From assembly GCA_023260135.1 (NCBI GenBank), contig JALQWG010000007.1:1-64000 (forward strand): 64,000 bases of DNA. The letters run 5' to 3'. Shown here piece after piece: positions 42,204 to 52,411 of the stretch (position 1 is the first letter of the stretch; each line of letters opens with the position of its first letter). Below the pieces are notes generated by a model that did no database searches, was not told where the DNA came from, and saw nothing but the letters and a program-made list of their open reading frames with translations. The position numbers and the translations under genes are program-made. Source of the DNA: Candidatus Altimarinota bacterium (GTDB lineage: Bacteria; Patescibacteriota; Gracilibacteria; BD1-5; UBA2023).

Positions 42204-42405
42204 TTGACATTTCTTCGACCTCCAATATAATCCGCGAGCTTTTTCTATTGCGCAGAAGTTTTTCTTCTCACAGAAAGTGATGTTGGACTCAGTTATCCTC
42301 TCATAGGATATCCTCCAACCTCTCATTATTTATATATAACAGGGGAAAAGTCACGATACTATACTATAGTAGTGTGTAACTCTCCCCAAGATAACTCCCT
42401 CTCTT
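42204..42405 (+). promoter_or_regulatory. Main ribosomal operon promoter and structured leader
   Basis: TTGACA (42204-42209), 16 bases and TATAAT (42226-42231), then CCGCGAGC. The leader of about 165 bases holds a hairpin with outer arms GTTGGA/TCCAAC and inner TATCC/GGATA near 42283-42320, and a second one with arms GGGGA/TCCCC (about 42342-42386). This could be a site for ribosomal-protein feedback. Confidence 0.8.
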
Positions 42406-42960
42406 ATGGCAGGAATAATCGGTACAAAAATCGAAATGACTCGCATCATTCATAATGGTGCTTTTACGCCTGTTACCCTCGTCAAGGTTCCTACTCTCGA
42501 CGTTGCACAGGTAAAGACTCTCGAAACAGACGGATACGAGGCTATCGTTATTCGTATGACAGACGGTAAGAAGGTAACTCTTCGCGAAGTATCTCGTGAT
42601 GGTGTATTCGCTTCACTCGAGAAGGGTGCAGAGATCACTCTCGATATGCTCGAAGGTGTAGAGCTCGTTACTCTCACTGGTATATCCAAGGGTAAGGGTT
42701 TCCAAGGTGCTATGAAGCGCTGGAACTTCTCAGGAGGTCCTGCATCTCATGGTTCAAAATTCCACCGCGCACTTGGTTCTATCGGTAAGCGCAAGCCACG
42801 CCGTACAAAGCCAGGTAAAAAGATGCACGGACACATGGGTCTCGATACAATTACACTCAAGAAGGTTCCTCTCGTTCTCGTGAACAAGGATCTCCGTGTA
42901 ATCGCAGTCAAGGGTCCAGTTCCAGGTGCTCGCAACTCACTCGTAACTCTTACATTTTAG
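42406..42960 (+). CDS. rplC: Ribosomal protein uL3
   Basis: 184 residues (MAGIIGTKIEMTRII; KGKGFQGAMKRWNF is the exit-tunnel-side loop). First gene of the operon; uS10, usually before it, is missing. Shorter than the 210 residues of E. coli. Leader before ATG is CT-rich without Shine-Dalgarno. Confidence 0.97.
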   Translation: MAGIIGTKIEMTRIIHNGAFTPVTLVKVPTLDVAQVKTLETDGYEAIVIRMTDGKKVTLREVSRDGVFASLEKGAEITLDMLEGVELVTLTGISKGKGFQGAMKRWNFSGGPASHGSKFHRALGSIGKRKPRRTKPGKKMHGHMGLDTITLKKVPLVLVNKDLRVIAVKGPVPGARNSLVTLTF

Positions 42961-43010
42961 TCTCTACCCCGTAGGCTCTAAAATCTAAATTCTAAATTCT
43001 CAATTCTCAT

Positions 43011-43634
43011 ATGAAAGCTCCTCTTTTCGACATCAAGGGAAAACAAAAAGGTACAGTAGATCTTCAGGATTCTCACTTTGGTGTTACTCCGAATTCTGGC
43101 CTCATCCACAGACTTCTCATCCTCCAACAGGCTAACGGACGTATTGCTATCGCTCATGCAAAACACCGTGGAGAAGTAGCTGGTTCTACTCGCAAGCTCT
43201 TCAAGCAAAAAGGAACAGGTAACGCTCGTCAGGGTGATCGTCGTTCTCCTATGCGTCGTGGTGGTGGTGCAGTATTCGGACCTCGCAACGAACAGAACTG
43301 GGCAGTATCTATGAATCGCCAGGAACGTCGTCTCGCTCTCTACTCACTCCTCTCTATGAAGGCTACTGCTGGTACAGTAAAAGTTGTTGAGACATTTGCT
43401 GGAGTTGGTGAAAAGACTAAGTCTATGACAGGGCTCCTCAAGTCTATGGAAGCCAAGAAGCCAGTATTTGCCATCACTCGTGATGAGAAGGCAAACCTCC
43501 TCGGTGCGAACAATATCCCAGAGTCACGTATCGTCAATGTTGAATACCTCAACCCACACGATCTCCTCAAGTACACAGACCTTGTTCTCACAGAAGCATC
43601 TCTCGCTCACCTATACGAACATTTTACAAAGTAG
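43011..43634 (+). CDS. rplD: Ribosomal protein uL4
   Basis: 207 residues with the extended loop GNARQGDRRSPMRRGGGAVF that lines the exit tunnel. In E. coli L4 also represses the S10 operon. Preceded by an AAATTCT-type repeat spacer. Confidence 0.97.
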   Translation: MKAPLFDIKGKQKGTVDLQDSHFGVTPNSGLIHRLLILQQANGRIAIAHAKHRGEVAGSTRKLFKQKGTGNARQGDRRSPMRRGGGAVFGPRNEQNWAVSMNRQERRLALYSLLSMKATAGTVKVVETFAGVGEKTKSMTGLLKSMEAKKPVFAITRDEKANLLGANNIPESRIVNVEYLNPHDLLKYTDLVLTEASLAHLYEHFTK

Positions 43635-43672
43635 TTATATTCCTCCACTACAAACCTTAAATCTATCTAAAT

Positions 43673-43966
43673 ATGAATTCCCTCTATAATGTCATCAAAA
43701 AATTCGTCGTTACGAATAAGTCTACTGACGGAGAAGTACGCGGTGTATATACATGTATTGTAGACATGGCAGCAACCAAGATCGATATCAAGAATGCTAT
43801 GAAGTCACTCTATGATGTTGAAGTTGCAAAGGTAAACGTGCTCCACACTCGTCCAAAATTCCGCCGTACAAAGACTGGAATCGGTCGTCGTCAGGGAATC
43901 GTAAAAAAAGCTATGATTACTCTCAAGGCAGGTCAGAAGATTAATAACTTTGAAGCTGTAAAATAA
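43673..43966 (+). CDS. rplW: Ribosomal protein uL23
   Basis: 97 residues; sits at the tunnel exit. The core VYTCIVDMAATKIDIKNAMKS and KFRRTKTGIGRR are family-typical. Confidence 0.96.
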   Translation: MNSLYNVIKKFVVTNKSTDGEVRGVYTCIVDMAATKIDIKNAMKSLYDVEVAKVNVLHTRPKFRRTKTGIGRRQGIVKKAMITLKAGQKINNFEAVK

Positions 43967-44004
43967 TTTACTGCTAACCCCAAAAACCTTAAACCATTAT
44001 TCCT

Positions 44005-44847
44005 ATGTGAATCAAAAAGTATAAACCAACCACTCCCTCTCGTCGTTTTATGACGGGTCTCACGTATGAGGAGCTCACTACGAACGAACCATTCAAGCCA
44101 CTCACTGTCTCTATCCAGCGTCACGCTGGTCGTAATAGTGCAGGTCGTATCTCTGTTCGCCATCAAGGTGCAGGACACAAGAAGCTCTACCGTATCGTAG
44201 ACTTCAAGCTCGATAAGACTGGAATTCCAGCTCGTGTTGAGACAGTCGAATACGATCCATATCGCAGCGCATTCATTGCTCTCGTATGTTACAAGGATGG
44301 TGAGCGTCGTTACGTTCTCGCACACAGTGAGATGCAAGTTGGAGATGAGATCATCAACTCTAACGAAGCAAAGCCAGTGGCTGGAAATCGTATGGAGATC
44401 GGTGTTATTCCTACTGGACTTCAGGTTCACAATGTTGAGATGATTGTTGGTCAGGGTGCTTCTACTATCCGCTCTGCGGGTGCCTCTGCTCAGGTTCTCT
44501 CTCAGGAGGGTGAGTATACTCAGCTCAAGATGCCAAGTGGAGAGATTCGCCTCGTTCACAAGAAGTGTTCTGCTACAATCGGTGTTGTTTCTAACTCTGA
44601 TTGGAACCAGATTACTATCGGTAAGGCAGGTCGTTCACGCTGGATGGGTCGTCGTCCTACAGTTCTTGGTTCATCTATGAACCCAGTTGACCACCCACAC
44701 GGTGGTGGTGAAGGACACCAGTCAGTTGGTCAGCGCAAGGGTCCAAAAACTCCATGGGGGCGTCTCGCTCGCGGTGTCAAGACTCGTTCACGCAAATCAA
44801 CAGATCGTTGGATTCTCCGTACTCGTACTGGAAAACTCCAGGGCTAA
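44005..44847 (+). CDS. rplB: Ribosomal protein uL2, with AUG-UGA start
   Basis: 280 residues. The gene begins ATG TGA ATC AAA AAG, giving MGIKKYKPTTP, where many bacteria have MAIKKYKP or MGIKKYKP; an annotation by the standard code would start late and lose 15 residues. The peptidyl-transferase-side loop is MNPVDHPHGGGEGHQ. The UGA at codon 2 is direct evidence of code 25. Confidence 0.97.
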
Positions 44848-44892
44848 TACCTCTCTCGAAACTTCAATTCTAAATTCTTTAAATTCTCATTT

Positions 44893-45156
44893 ATGACTCG
44901 TAGTCTTAAAAAATGACCTTACATTGACTCTCGTGTAACAAAAAAAGTTGCAGCTCTCAATGCTTCTGGTAAAAAGACAATCATCAAGACATGGTCACGT
45001 TCATGTACTATTACTCCAGAGTTCGTAGGACATACGTTCGGTGTACACAATGGAAAGTCTCATATCCCGGTATTTGTTACTGAAGATATGGTAGGGCACA
45101 AGCTCGGAGAGTTTTCTTTTACTCGTACATTCCGTGCCCACTCTGGTAACAAATAG
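44893..45156 (+). CDS. rpsS: Ribosomal protein uS19
   Basis: 87 residues, MTRSLKKGPYID. TGA is codon 8, the glycine of the invariant KKGP motif. Ends in FRAHSGNK. Without recoding the gene would be cut at seven residues. Confidence 0.97.
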
Positions 45157-45250
45157 TTATAAGGGTTAAGGTTCTAAGGTTCTAAGGTTCATTCCTTAAA
45201 AACCTTACACCTTCAAACCTTACACCTTACAAACCTTTAACTCATCTTTT
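45157..45250. repeat. Repeat-like spacer of the ribosomal operon
   Basis: The uS19-uL22 gap is built of near-repeats of AAGGTTCTAAGGTTC and ACCTTACACCTT/AACCTT. Similar word repeats fill many gaps (CTAAATTCT, AACAATTAACAATT, TAACTATAAGG) from 42961 to 62080. Function unknown. Confidence 0.7.
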
Positions 45251-45574
45251 ATGAAAGCTTCTGTTCGAAATATCCGTATCTCTCCAAAGAAACTCAACGT
45301 TATTGCCTACATCGTTCGTGGTATGAGTGCAAAAGATGCTCTCGATACACTTCGTTTTATGCCAAAGAAAGGAGCGAATATTATTCATGATGTCCTCAAA
45401 AGTGCTGTAGCAAATGCAAGTCACAATGACTCACAGGAACTCGCATCACTTAAGATTGCGTCTATCTCTGTTACTCAAGGTCTCGTCATGAAGCGTATCA
45501 ATCCTATCTCTCGTGGACGCGCACACCGCATCCTCAAGCGTACGTCAAATGTTGATCTTACTCTTTCTGCATAA
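45251..45574 (+). CDS. rplV: Ribosomal protein uL22
   Basis: 107 residues; MKASVRNIRISPKKLN and the tunnel hairpin end RGRAHRILKRTS. No TGA. Confidence 0.96.
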   Translation: MKASVRNIRISPKKLNVIAYIVRGMSAKDALDTLRFMPKKGANIIHDVLKSAVANASHNDSQELASLKIASISVTQGLVMKRINPISRGRAHRILKRTSNVDLTLSA

Positions 45575-45602
45575 TCTTTCTTTCTCTTAATTTCACTCAC
45601 CT

Positions 45603-46241
45603 ATGTGACACAAAGTTAGTCCTCTCGCATTTCGTATCGGTTACATCAAGACATGGCGTTCAAATGGTTATTACGACAAAAAGGCGTATGCACAGAATGT
45701 CTCATCTGATGTAGCTATCCGCAAGACCATTACAGCACACTTCAAGAATCTCCCAATCGGAAATATCTTCATGGCTCACTCTGGTACTAATAGTATTGCT
45801 ATCACCCTCTATACATCTCGTACAGCTGTTATCCTTGGAAACAATGATGAGAATATTGAGGCACTCAAGGCAAAACTCCAGAATAACTTTGGAGAATATA
45901 CATTCTCTGTAGAGGTGAAGGAAATCAAAAAACCTGAACTCTCAGCACAGATTGTTGCTGATTCTATAGCACGTCAGATCGAGAAAAAAATGCCTTACCG
46001 TCGTGTTATCAAGAATGCAATGGCAAAGACAATGGAAAAGGGTGGACTTGGAGTAAAAGTAAAGCTCGGTGGTCGTCTCAATGGTGCAGAAATCGCACGT
46101 CGTGAGACCTACAAGGAAGGAAGTATTCCAACTCAAACTATCCGTGCAGATGTTGACTTCGCTTACGAGCGAGCTGAGACTCTCGCAGGTACTGTTGGTC
46201 TCAAGGTATGGATTTACAAGGGTGATGTATTCAAGAAATAA
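45603..46241 (+). CDS. rpsC: Ribosomal protein uS3, with AUG-UGA start
   Basis: 212 residues. ATG TGA CAC AAA gives MGHKVSPLAFRIG, the MGQKVxP start of the family, so UGA is glycine 2. KH and C-terminal domains are complete (MPYRRVIKNAMAKTM, GGRLNGAEIARRE). Confidence 0.97.
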
Positions 46242-46302
46242 TATTCACTTCAAAAATAACTTGCAAATTTAAAATTTTCTTTATAATTCTAACGATTTTC
46301 CC

Positions 46303-46719
46303 ATGTTACAACCGAGTCGTACTAAATACCGTAAAGCACACCGAGGAAATATTAAGGGTCTTGCTATCCGCGGATCAGATATTAACTTCGGAGATTATGC
46401 TCTCAAGGTAACTGAGTCTGGGTATATCACTTCTCGTCAGATCGAGAGTGCTCGTAAAGCCATTGTTCGCTACCTCAAGAAGGGTGGACAACTCTGGATT
46501 CGAATATTCCCAGACAAACCATACACAAAAAAGGCCCTCGAAGTTCCAATGGGAGGTGGTAAAGGTAGCGTTGAAATGTACAGAGCTCCTGTAAAACCTG
46601 GTCGTATTGTCTTCGAAATCGGAGATATTGCACCAGAAGTTGCAAGAGAGGCATTTACACGTGCAGCATACAAACTCCCTCTCAAGACAAAGATTATTCT
46701 CTCAAAAGATGACCTATAA
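46303..46719 (+). CDS. rplP: Ribosomal protein uL16
   Basis: 138 residues, MLQPSRTKYRKAHRG; loop VPMGGGKGSVE faces the A-site tRNA. No TGA. Confidence 0.97.
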   Translation: MLQPSRTKYRKAHRGNIKGLAIRGSDINFGDYALKVTESGYITSRQIESARKAIVRYLKKGGQLWIRIFPDKPYTKKALEVPMGGGKGSVEMYRAPVKPGRIVFEIGDIAPEVAREAFTRAAYKLPLKTKIILSKDDL

Positions 46720-46812
46720 AATTATAAACTATAAATTATAAATGATAGGCTCAGATTGAAACTCATCATCATAATTCATAATTCATAATTTACAATTCAT
46801 AATTATTATCCT

Positions 46813-47043
46813 ATGGCACCAAAGAAAAAGGCTACAGCACAGGTTTCTGGAACGAGTAAATCAGTAACAGAACTCAAGGCCCTCTCAAAGACTGAACTCA
46901 ATACTGAGCTCGCTACTGCTCGCCGTGATCTCTATATTCTCGCTATGAAGAAGGAGCTCGGAGAACTCAAGCAGACACACCTTATGAAGCAGGCTCGTAA
47001 GTATATCGCACAGATTTCTACATTCCTCTCTTCTGCAGTGTAA
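46813..47043 (+). CDS. rpmC: Ribosomal protein uL29
   Basis: 76 residues with a Lys/Ala-rich N-terminal extension before the core (ELKALSKTELNTEL...). Confidence 0.9.
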   Translation: MAPKKKATAQVSGTSKSVTELKALSKTELNTELATARRDLYILAMKKELGELKQTHLMKQARKYIAQISTFLSSAV

Positions 47044-47125
47044 CTCATGAATCTGGAACTTAGCTCTTAGAATCACTAACAATTCTAAATACTAAATCCC
47101 CAATCCTTAAATCTAATTTTCTCCT

Positions 47126-47371
47126 ATGCGTACAAAAACTGGTATCGTTACGAGCACGAAGATGCAGAAAACCATCGTCGTAACCGTTGAAACATACAAG
47201 ACTCATCCAAAGTATAAAAAGCGTTATAAATCTTCTACAAAGTTCTATGCGCACGACGAAAAAGGACTCGCGAAGCTCGGCGATACAGTGACTGTATCTG
47301 AGACTCGTCCACTTTCTCGCCTCAAGCGTTGGGCTCTTATCGAAGATTCTATCGTATCACAGGGTGCATAG
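47126..47371 (+). CDS. rpsQ: Ribosomal protein uS17
   Basis: 81 residues, [21 protein letters not shown] and the family's [17 protein letters not shown]. Confidence 0.96.
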   Translation: MRTKTGIVTSTKMQKTIVVTVETYKTHPKYKKRYKSSTKFYAHDEKGLAKLGDTVTVSETRPLSRLKRWALIEDSIVSQGA

Positions 47372-47480
47372 TATCCGTTCTTGGTATTCTCGGGAATTAT
47401 ATCTATGAAGTATTTCATACAATAATTCGCGTATAATAGAGAATACGAAAAACACCTTAATTACTCATTAATAATTTTAT

Positions 47481-47849
47481 ATGATTCAGACAGAAAGCAG
47501 ACTCGTTATCGTTGATAACACAGGTGCAAAAGAAGCCCTCTGTATCAAGGTACTCGGTGGTTCTAAGCGTCGTTATGCTACAGTAGGTGATATCATTGTT
47601 ATCTCTGTAAAAAGAGCTCTTCCAAATGGTAACATCAAGAAGAAAGCAGTATGTAAGGCAGTAGTTGTTCGTGTAGCAAAAGAAGTTCGTCGTGAAGATG
47701 GGAGCTACGTTCGATCAGATGACAATGCATGTGTTATCATCGATGATAAGATGGAGCCAAAAGGAACTCGTATCTTCGGCCCTGTATTCCGTGAGCTCAA
47801 GGCTCGTGGATACCAAAAGATTATCTCTCTTGCTCCAGAAGTTGTATAA
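47481..47849 (+). CDS. rplN: Ribosomal protein uL14
   Basis: 122 residues, [27 protein letters not shown] and the end [17 protein letters not shown] at 47432 with no good -35 may be a weak internal promoter. Confidence 0.97.
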   Translation: MIQTESRLVIVDNTGAKEALCIKVLGGSKRRYATVGDIIVISVKRALPNGNIKKKAVCKAVVVRVAKEVRREDGSYVRSDDNACVIIDDKMEPKGTRIFGPVFRELKARGYQKIISLAPEVV

Positions 47850-47886
47850 TAAGCAACTTTACACTATACACTAAATTCTATATTTT

Positions 47887-48189
47887 ATGAAAATCCACTC
47901 AAACGACGAAGTTATCGTCATCGCCGGAAAAGACAAGGGAAAGAAAGGAAAAGTTCTCAAGGCTAATCCTGTATCTGGAACTGTTCTTGTCGAGGGTGTT
48001 AACATTGTTACTCGTCATATCAAGCGCCAGGGAAGTACTCCAGGACAAAAAGTAAACTACGAAAAACCAATCGATGCATCAAATGTTATGCTCATCGATC
48101 CAAAGACAAAGGAACCAACTCGCATTGGATACAAGCTCGAAGGTGGCAAAAAGGTTCGTGTTGCTAAAAAATCAGGTACAGTTTTATAA
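47887..48189 (+). CDS. rplX: Ribosomal protein uL24
   Basis: 100 residues; KOW motif VIVIAGKDKGKKGKVLK. No TGA. Confidence 0.96.
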   Translation: MKIHSNDEVIVIAGKDKGKKGKVLKANPVSGTVLVEGVNIVTRHIKRQGSTPGQKVNYEKPIDASNVMLIDPKTKEPTRIGYKLEGGKKVRVAKKSGTVL

Positions 48190-48258
48190 TCCGATTACAC
48201 TAACATTCATGCGTTCCATTAGGAGCCCAGAGTGCCAAATAATCTAATCATTCTTTTT

Positions 48259-48798
48259 ATGTCATTCAAAGATAACTACCAGAAAAATATTCTCCCAGCT
48301 CTTGGGAAAGAACTCGGAATTGATAATCCTATGAACATTCCTCGCATAGAGAAGATTGTTCTCAATATGGGTATTGGTACATATGTTGCTGCAGGAAACA
48401 AGGACTTCTCAAGTCTTAAAAATGATCTTGCACTCATCGGTGGTCAGCTCCCTCGTATCAATCATGCACGTAAGGCTATCTCTAACTTCAAGCTCCGTCA
48501 AGGTATGCCAGTTGGTATGATGGTAACTCTTCGTGGTGAGCGTATGTATGCTTTTCTCGAAAAGCTCGTTGCCATCGTTCTTCCTCGTGTTCGTGACTTC
48601 CGTGGTATTTCTTCTAAGTCGTTCGATGAAGCAGGAAACTTCCACTTCGGAATCAAGGAACATACTATCTTCCCAGAGGTTCCACAACTCGATGTGGTAA
48701 AGCCACACGGAATGCAGATTACTCTGAAGTTCCGCACAGAAGGAAAAGAGCACTCTAAGGCTCTTCTTGATAAGCTCGGATTCCCATTTGTAAAATAA
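48259..48798 (+). CDS. rplE: Ribosomal protein uL5
   Basis: 179 residues; start chosen at MSFKDNYQ as in the family, not the upstream Met 48232. Holds [12 protein letters not shown] and [12 protein letters not shown]. Confidence 0.96.
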   Translation: MSFKDNYQKNILPALGKELGIDNPMNIPRIEKIVLNMGIGTYVAAGNKDFSSLKNDLALIGGQLPRINHARKAISNFKLRQGMPVGMMVTLRGERMYAFLEKLVAIVLPRVRDFRGISSKSFDEAGNFHFGIKEHTIFPEVPQLDVVKPHGMQITLKFRTEGKEHSKALLDKLGFPFVK

Positions 48799-48826
48799 TC
48801 TCTTCAAACTTTTAACTCTTATTCTT

Positions 48827-49051
48827 ATGGCTCGTACCGCAATTGTACACAAGTGTCGCACCGCTCTCGAAAAGGCAGAGCGCGCTCATGCTCTCGGAAA
48901 AAAACCAAAACACTCTACACGTCTCTACCATCGTTGTTCTAACTGTGGTCGTGCATACGGATATATCGGAAAGTTTGACCTCTGTCGTATCTGTATCCGT
49001 GAAAAGGCTAATGCTGGAGAACTCATGGGTGTTCGAAAATCAAGCTGGTAA
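48827..49051 (+). CDS. rpsN: Ribosomal protein uS14, zinc-ribbon form
   Basis: 74 residues with CSNC...CRIC zinc ligands (about 43-61) and KSSW end. It has a longer N-terminus than the 61-residue form. Confidence 0.95.
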   Translation: MARTAIVHKCRTALEKAERAHALGKKPKHSTRLYHRCSNCGRAYGYIGKFDLCRICIREKANAGELMGVRKSSW

Positions 49052-49145
49052 TATGTAGATTTTGTACTCGGAAACGTTCTGATTTCCACAGAATTGTCCC
49101 AGTACGTCCCACAACCTATAAACCTAAATTCTAAATTTCTCAATT

Positions 49146-49532
49146 ATGACTCACGATCCAATCGCAGATCTCCTTACTCGTATTCGTAACGGATATCTCG
49201 CTCGTCTTCATGAAGTGACTGTTCCATATTCCAAGATCAAATCAGAGATTCTCCGTATTCTCAAGAAGAATGGCTACATCGTAGACTACAAGGAATCAGA
49301 AGATAAGCGTACATTTATTGTATCTCTTCAAGACGTCCGCACAACAAAGTATGTTCCATCGTTCCGCCGAATTAGTCGTCCTGGTCAGCGTATCTACATC
49401 AAGAGTGCTGATATCAAGAAGTCTCGTAACGGAGTTGGTATCTTTATTCTCTCAACACCAAAAGGTGTAGTAACAGGATATGAGGCACACTCTCTCGGTA
49501 TAGGTGGTGAACTTCTCTGTGAAGTATACTAG
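49146..49532 (+). CDS. rpsH: Ribosomal protein uS8
   Basis: 128 residues, DPIADLLTRIRNG at the start and STPKGVVTGYEAHSLGIGGE near the end. Confidence 0.97.
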   Translation: MTHDPIADLLTRIRNGYLARLHEVTVPYSKIKSEILRILKKNGYIVDYKESEDKRTFIVSLQDVRTTKYVPSFRRISRPGQRIYIKSADIKKSRNGVGIFILSTPKGVVTGYEAHSLGIGGELLCEVY

Positions 49533-49623
49533 TTCAGTTCTTAGAGGATAAGGGTTAGGTTGGTGATGCTACATCCTCCCTGAGCTCCTACTCTCTAAAA
49601 TCTACTCTCTAAAATCTATTTTT

Positions 49624-50172
49624 ATGTCTCGTATTGGTAAACAACCTATTGCTATTCCTGCAGGTGTTACAGTTGAAATCAAAGATACTGTTACAATCAA
49701 GGGATCAAAAGGAACTCTCACATTCAACATTCTTCCAGGTGTTAAGGTTACTGAAGATGCAGGGAAAATCGTTGTCTCTATTGAAAATACCGAAGATACT
49801 CAGCAGCGTGCTTTTTGGGGACTTACACGCGCTATGCTCCAGAATATGGTTACAGGTGTTTCTGAGGGATACTCTAAGGCACTTGAGATCATCGGAGTTG
49901 GTTACAAGTTCGATGTAAAAGGACCACAGAAACTCGAGCTCTCTCTTGGTTTTTCTCACAAGGTCAATGTCGATGCTCCAGCTGGTATTACGGTTGAGGC
50001 CGATAAGGATGAAAAGAACCGTATTCACCTCAAGTCTCATGATAAGCAACTTCTCGGATATTTTGCAGCGTATATTCGCTCACTCAAGAAGCCTGAACCA
50101 TATAAGGGGAAGGGTATCCGTTACGTTGGAGAACATGTTCGCCGCAAGGCAGGTAAGACTGCTGGTAAATAA
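49624..50172 (+). CDS. rplF: Ribosomal protein uL6
   Basis: 182 residues, [15 protein letters not shown] and [20 protein letters not shown] at the end. Confidence 0.97.
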   Translation: MSRIGKQPIAIPAGVTVEIKDTVTIKGSKGTLTFNILPGVKVTEDAGKIVVSIENTEDTQQRAFWGLTRAMLQNMVTGVSEGYSKALEIIGVGYKFDVKGPQKLELSLGFSHKVNVDAPAGITVEADKDEKNRIHLKSHDKQLLGYFAAYIRSLKKPEPYKGKGIRYVGEHVRRKAGKTAGK

Positions 50173-50210
50173 TTCTTACTTTTACAGCACAACTTTATAA
50201 CTCAATTTTT

Positions 50211-50552
50211 ATGCTCAAGAAACTCGAAAATCGTCTCGCTCGTGCGAATCGTGTACGTGCTCGTATTACTGGTACAGCGAGCAAGCCTCGTCTCTCAGTT
50301 TTCCGTAGTAATACACACATCTCAGTTCAGGCTATCGATGATGAGAACGGTGTAACTCTCTGTTCAGCTCATGATATGACAGCTAAGTCTGGTACGAAGA
50401 CTGAGCGTGCAACTACTGTTGGTTCAGCTATAGCAGAAGCTATGATTGCCAAAGGGATCAAGACATGTGTTTTTGATCGTGGTGGATACCTCTATCATGG
50501 ACGCGTTAAGGCTCTTGCAGAAGCAGCACGTGCCGGTGGACTCGCATTTTAA
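50211..50552 (+). CDS. rplR: Ribosomal protein uL18
   Basis: 113 residues; binds 5S r[23 protein letters not shown] and [14 protein letters not shown] are family-typical. Confidence 0.96.
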   Translation: MLKKLENRLARANRVRARITGTASKPRLSVFRSNTHISVQAIDDENGVTLCSAHDMTAKSGTKTERATTVGSAIAEAMIAKGIKTCVFDRGGYLYHGRVKALAEAARAGGLAF

Positions 50553-50575
50553 TTTTTCTTTTTACTATCGTTTTT

Positions 50576-51274
50576 ATGTCAGATACTTCAGTTACTCCAG
50601 AAACAGAGAATCTCGAAACTGCTGAGACACAGACTCCAGAAGTTGCTTCTGAAGCACAGGCAGCACCTACTCGCTCACGCGATGAGCGTAAGGGTGGTGA
50701 TCGCAAGCCTCGCTCTCGTGATCGTGGTGGAATCCGTGAAGAAGAGAAGGAATTCCGTGAAGAGATGATTTCCGTTGATCGTGTAACTCGTGTTACTGCT
50801 GGTGGACGACAGATTCGCTTCCGTGCTTCTGTTGTTATCGGAGATGGCAAGGGTCGTGTTGGTCTCGGTATTGGTAAGTCTGGAGAAGTTCAGGGTGCCA
50901 TCGAGAAGGCTATTCGTGATGCAAAGAAAAACCTAGTTACATTTCCAATTGTAAATGGTACAATCCCACACGATGTATTTGTAAACTTCAAGTCAAGCTC
51001 ACTCATGATTCATCCTGCTCATCCAGGTACTGGTATCATCGCTGGAGGTTCAGTTCGTAAGATTCTTGCGGTTTCTGGACTCTCTGATGTGATTGCAAAA
51101 CAACATGGTGCACCAAATGGTATCACAAACGCTCGTGTTGCAATGAAAGCACTTGCATCTCTCAAACCACTTTCTCAGACTCGTTCTTTTGAGAAGGCAA
51201 CACCAAAGGCAGAAACAACAACTGAAAAGAAGCCAGCAGCAAAAAAAGCTCCGGCAAAGAAAAAAGCTGAATAA
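50576..51274 (+). CDS. rpsE: Ribosomal protein uS5 with long tails
   Basis: 232 residues: a 60-residue acidic/basic N-terminal extension, the core (GGRQIRFRASVVIGDGKGRVG), and a Lys/Ala-rich tail. uL30, which usually follows, is absent. Confidence 0.96.
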   Translation: MSDTSVTPETENLETAETQTPEVASEAQAAPTRSRDERKGGDRKPRSRDRGGIREEEKEFREEMISVDRVTRVTAGGRQIRFRASVVIGDGKGRVGLGIGKSGEVQGAIEKAIRDAKKNLVTFPIVNGTIPHDVFVNFKSSSLMIHPAHPGTGIIAGGSVRKILAVSGLSDVIAKQHGAPNGITNARVAMKALASLKPLSQTRSFEKATPKAETTTEKKPAAKKAPAKKKAE

Positions 51275-51351
51275 TAAGGCTTGTGTCATCAGTGTAGACT
51301 CTACTCGAAATGCACAATCCTATGAATCACTCTCCTAATAATCACTATATT

Positions 51352-51804
51352 ATGTCAACTCTTACAACTCTTACTCCTACTCCAGGTTCTCGAACTCGTT
51401 CCAAGAGTATTGCTCGTGGTCGTGGTTGCGGTCGCGGAGGTACTAATGGACGTGGAATGAATGGTCAGAACTCTCGTACAGGTGCCAAGCGCTATCCTAC
51501 GTTTGAGGGAGGACAGACTCCACTCTTCCGTCGTACTCCAAAACGTCGTGGCTTCACTGCATATGCTCCAGAGGAATTCGTTATTGTGAACCTCGATACA
51601 CTTCAAAAGCTCGCTGACGCAGGAGTAACTACTATTGATTATGCTGTTCTCTACGAACGTCGTATTATCCGTGAGAAGGGAAAACTTCTCAAGGTACTTG
51701 GTCGTGGAACACTTACAGCTAAGGTTGAGGTTACAGCAGATGCTGTCTCAGCTGGTGCTCGTACTACTATCGAGAAGGCTGGAGGTACAGTAACTGTTGC
51801 ATAG
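51352..51804 (+). CDS. rplO: Ribosomal protein uL15
   Basis: 150 residues, RGRGCGRGGTNGRGMNGQNS and the C-terminal AGARTTIEKAGGTV. Start chosen at Met 51352 over 51310. Confidence 0.95.
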   Translation: MSTLTTLTPTPGSRTRSKSIARGRGCGRGGTNGRGMNGQNSRTGAKRYPTFEGGQTPLFRRTPKRRGFTAYAPEEFVIVNLDTLQKLADAGVTTIDYAVLYERRIIREKGKLLKVLGRGTLTAKVEVTADAVSAGARTTIEKAGGTVTVA

Positions 51805-51814
51805 TACAATTATC

Positions 51815-51848
51815 AGAATCCCACTACAATCGCAGAGTGGGATTTTTT
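51815..51848 (+). terminator. Terminator after rplO
   Basis: AATCCCACT...AGTGGGATTTTTT. Ends the first part of the ribosomal operon. Confidence 0.85.
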
Positions 51849-51849
51849 A

Positions 51850-51877
51850 TTGTATATTTTTATATTCCATCTATACT
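51850..51877 (+). promoter_or_regulatory. Promoter of the lipoprotein gene
   Basis: TTGTAT (51850) and TATACT (51872) with a 16-base spacer, 28 bases before ATG 51906. Confidence 0.65.
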
Positions 51878-51905
51878 TGCAGAGTATATTCCTAATTTTT
51901 TATTT

Positions 51906-52328
51906 ATGATTCGTACTCCCATCATCCTTTTTATGTGTATTTTTATGCTCTCTGCATGCTCATGGTGAGCACCAACAACACCAACTACCCAGACTATTTC
52001 TGCTGAGCAACCAGTATCTATTGTTGCTACCACTCCTCTTTTGCTACGGGGAACGGAACCATTTTGGTCTTTTTCTCAGAGTGCTACAGGAACGGCTACC
52101 TATAGTATTCCTGGCTTGAGTTCGGTGGAGGAGAGGTATTATACTACTACTGAGATGATCGTGGGGAGTGATATCATCATCACGGCTACACCAGTCAATC
52201 CAGCTGATGCCCCTATCTCCGTACAGGTATCATCAGGAACATGTAGTGATGGCATGAGTGATATAGTCTATCCATATACAGTCAACCTCTCATATGGACT
52301 CACTCCTTATTCTGGTTGTGGTCAATAA
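51906..52328 (+). CDS. Small lipoprotein (COG3650-like)
   Basis: This 140-residue protein has a lipobox LSAC (Cys18) and the motif RGTEPFWSF, seen in COG3650-type periplasmic proteins of unknown function. A TGA glycine follows the lipid Cys by three residues. It has its own promoter and lies inside the ribosomal cluster between terminator and secY. Confidence 0.75.
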
Positions 52329-52359
52329 AAGCATTCTCTTTACATGCAGGTATTTTTAT

Positions 52360-52387
52360 TTGATTTATTCATAGTTTTCTCTATAAT
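52360..52387 (+). promoter_or_regulatory. secY promoter
   Basis: TTGATT, 16 bases, TATAAT, then TCGCGGG: same layout as the promoters at 42204 and 55867. Confidence 0.75.
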
Positions 52388-52411
52388 TCGCGGGATTTCT
52401 AATTTTTTTCT

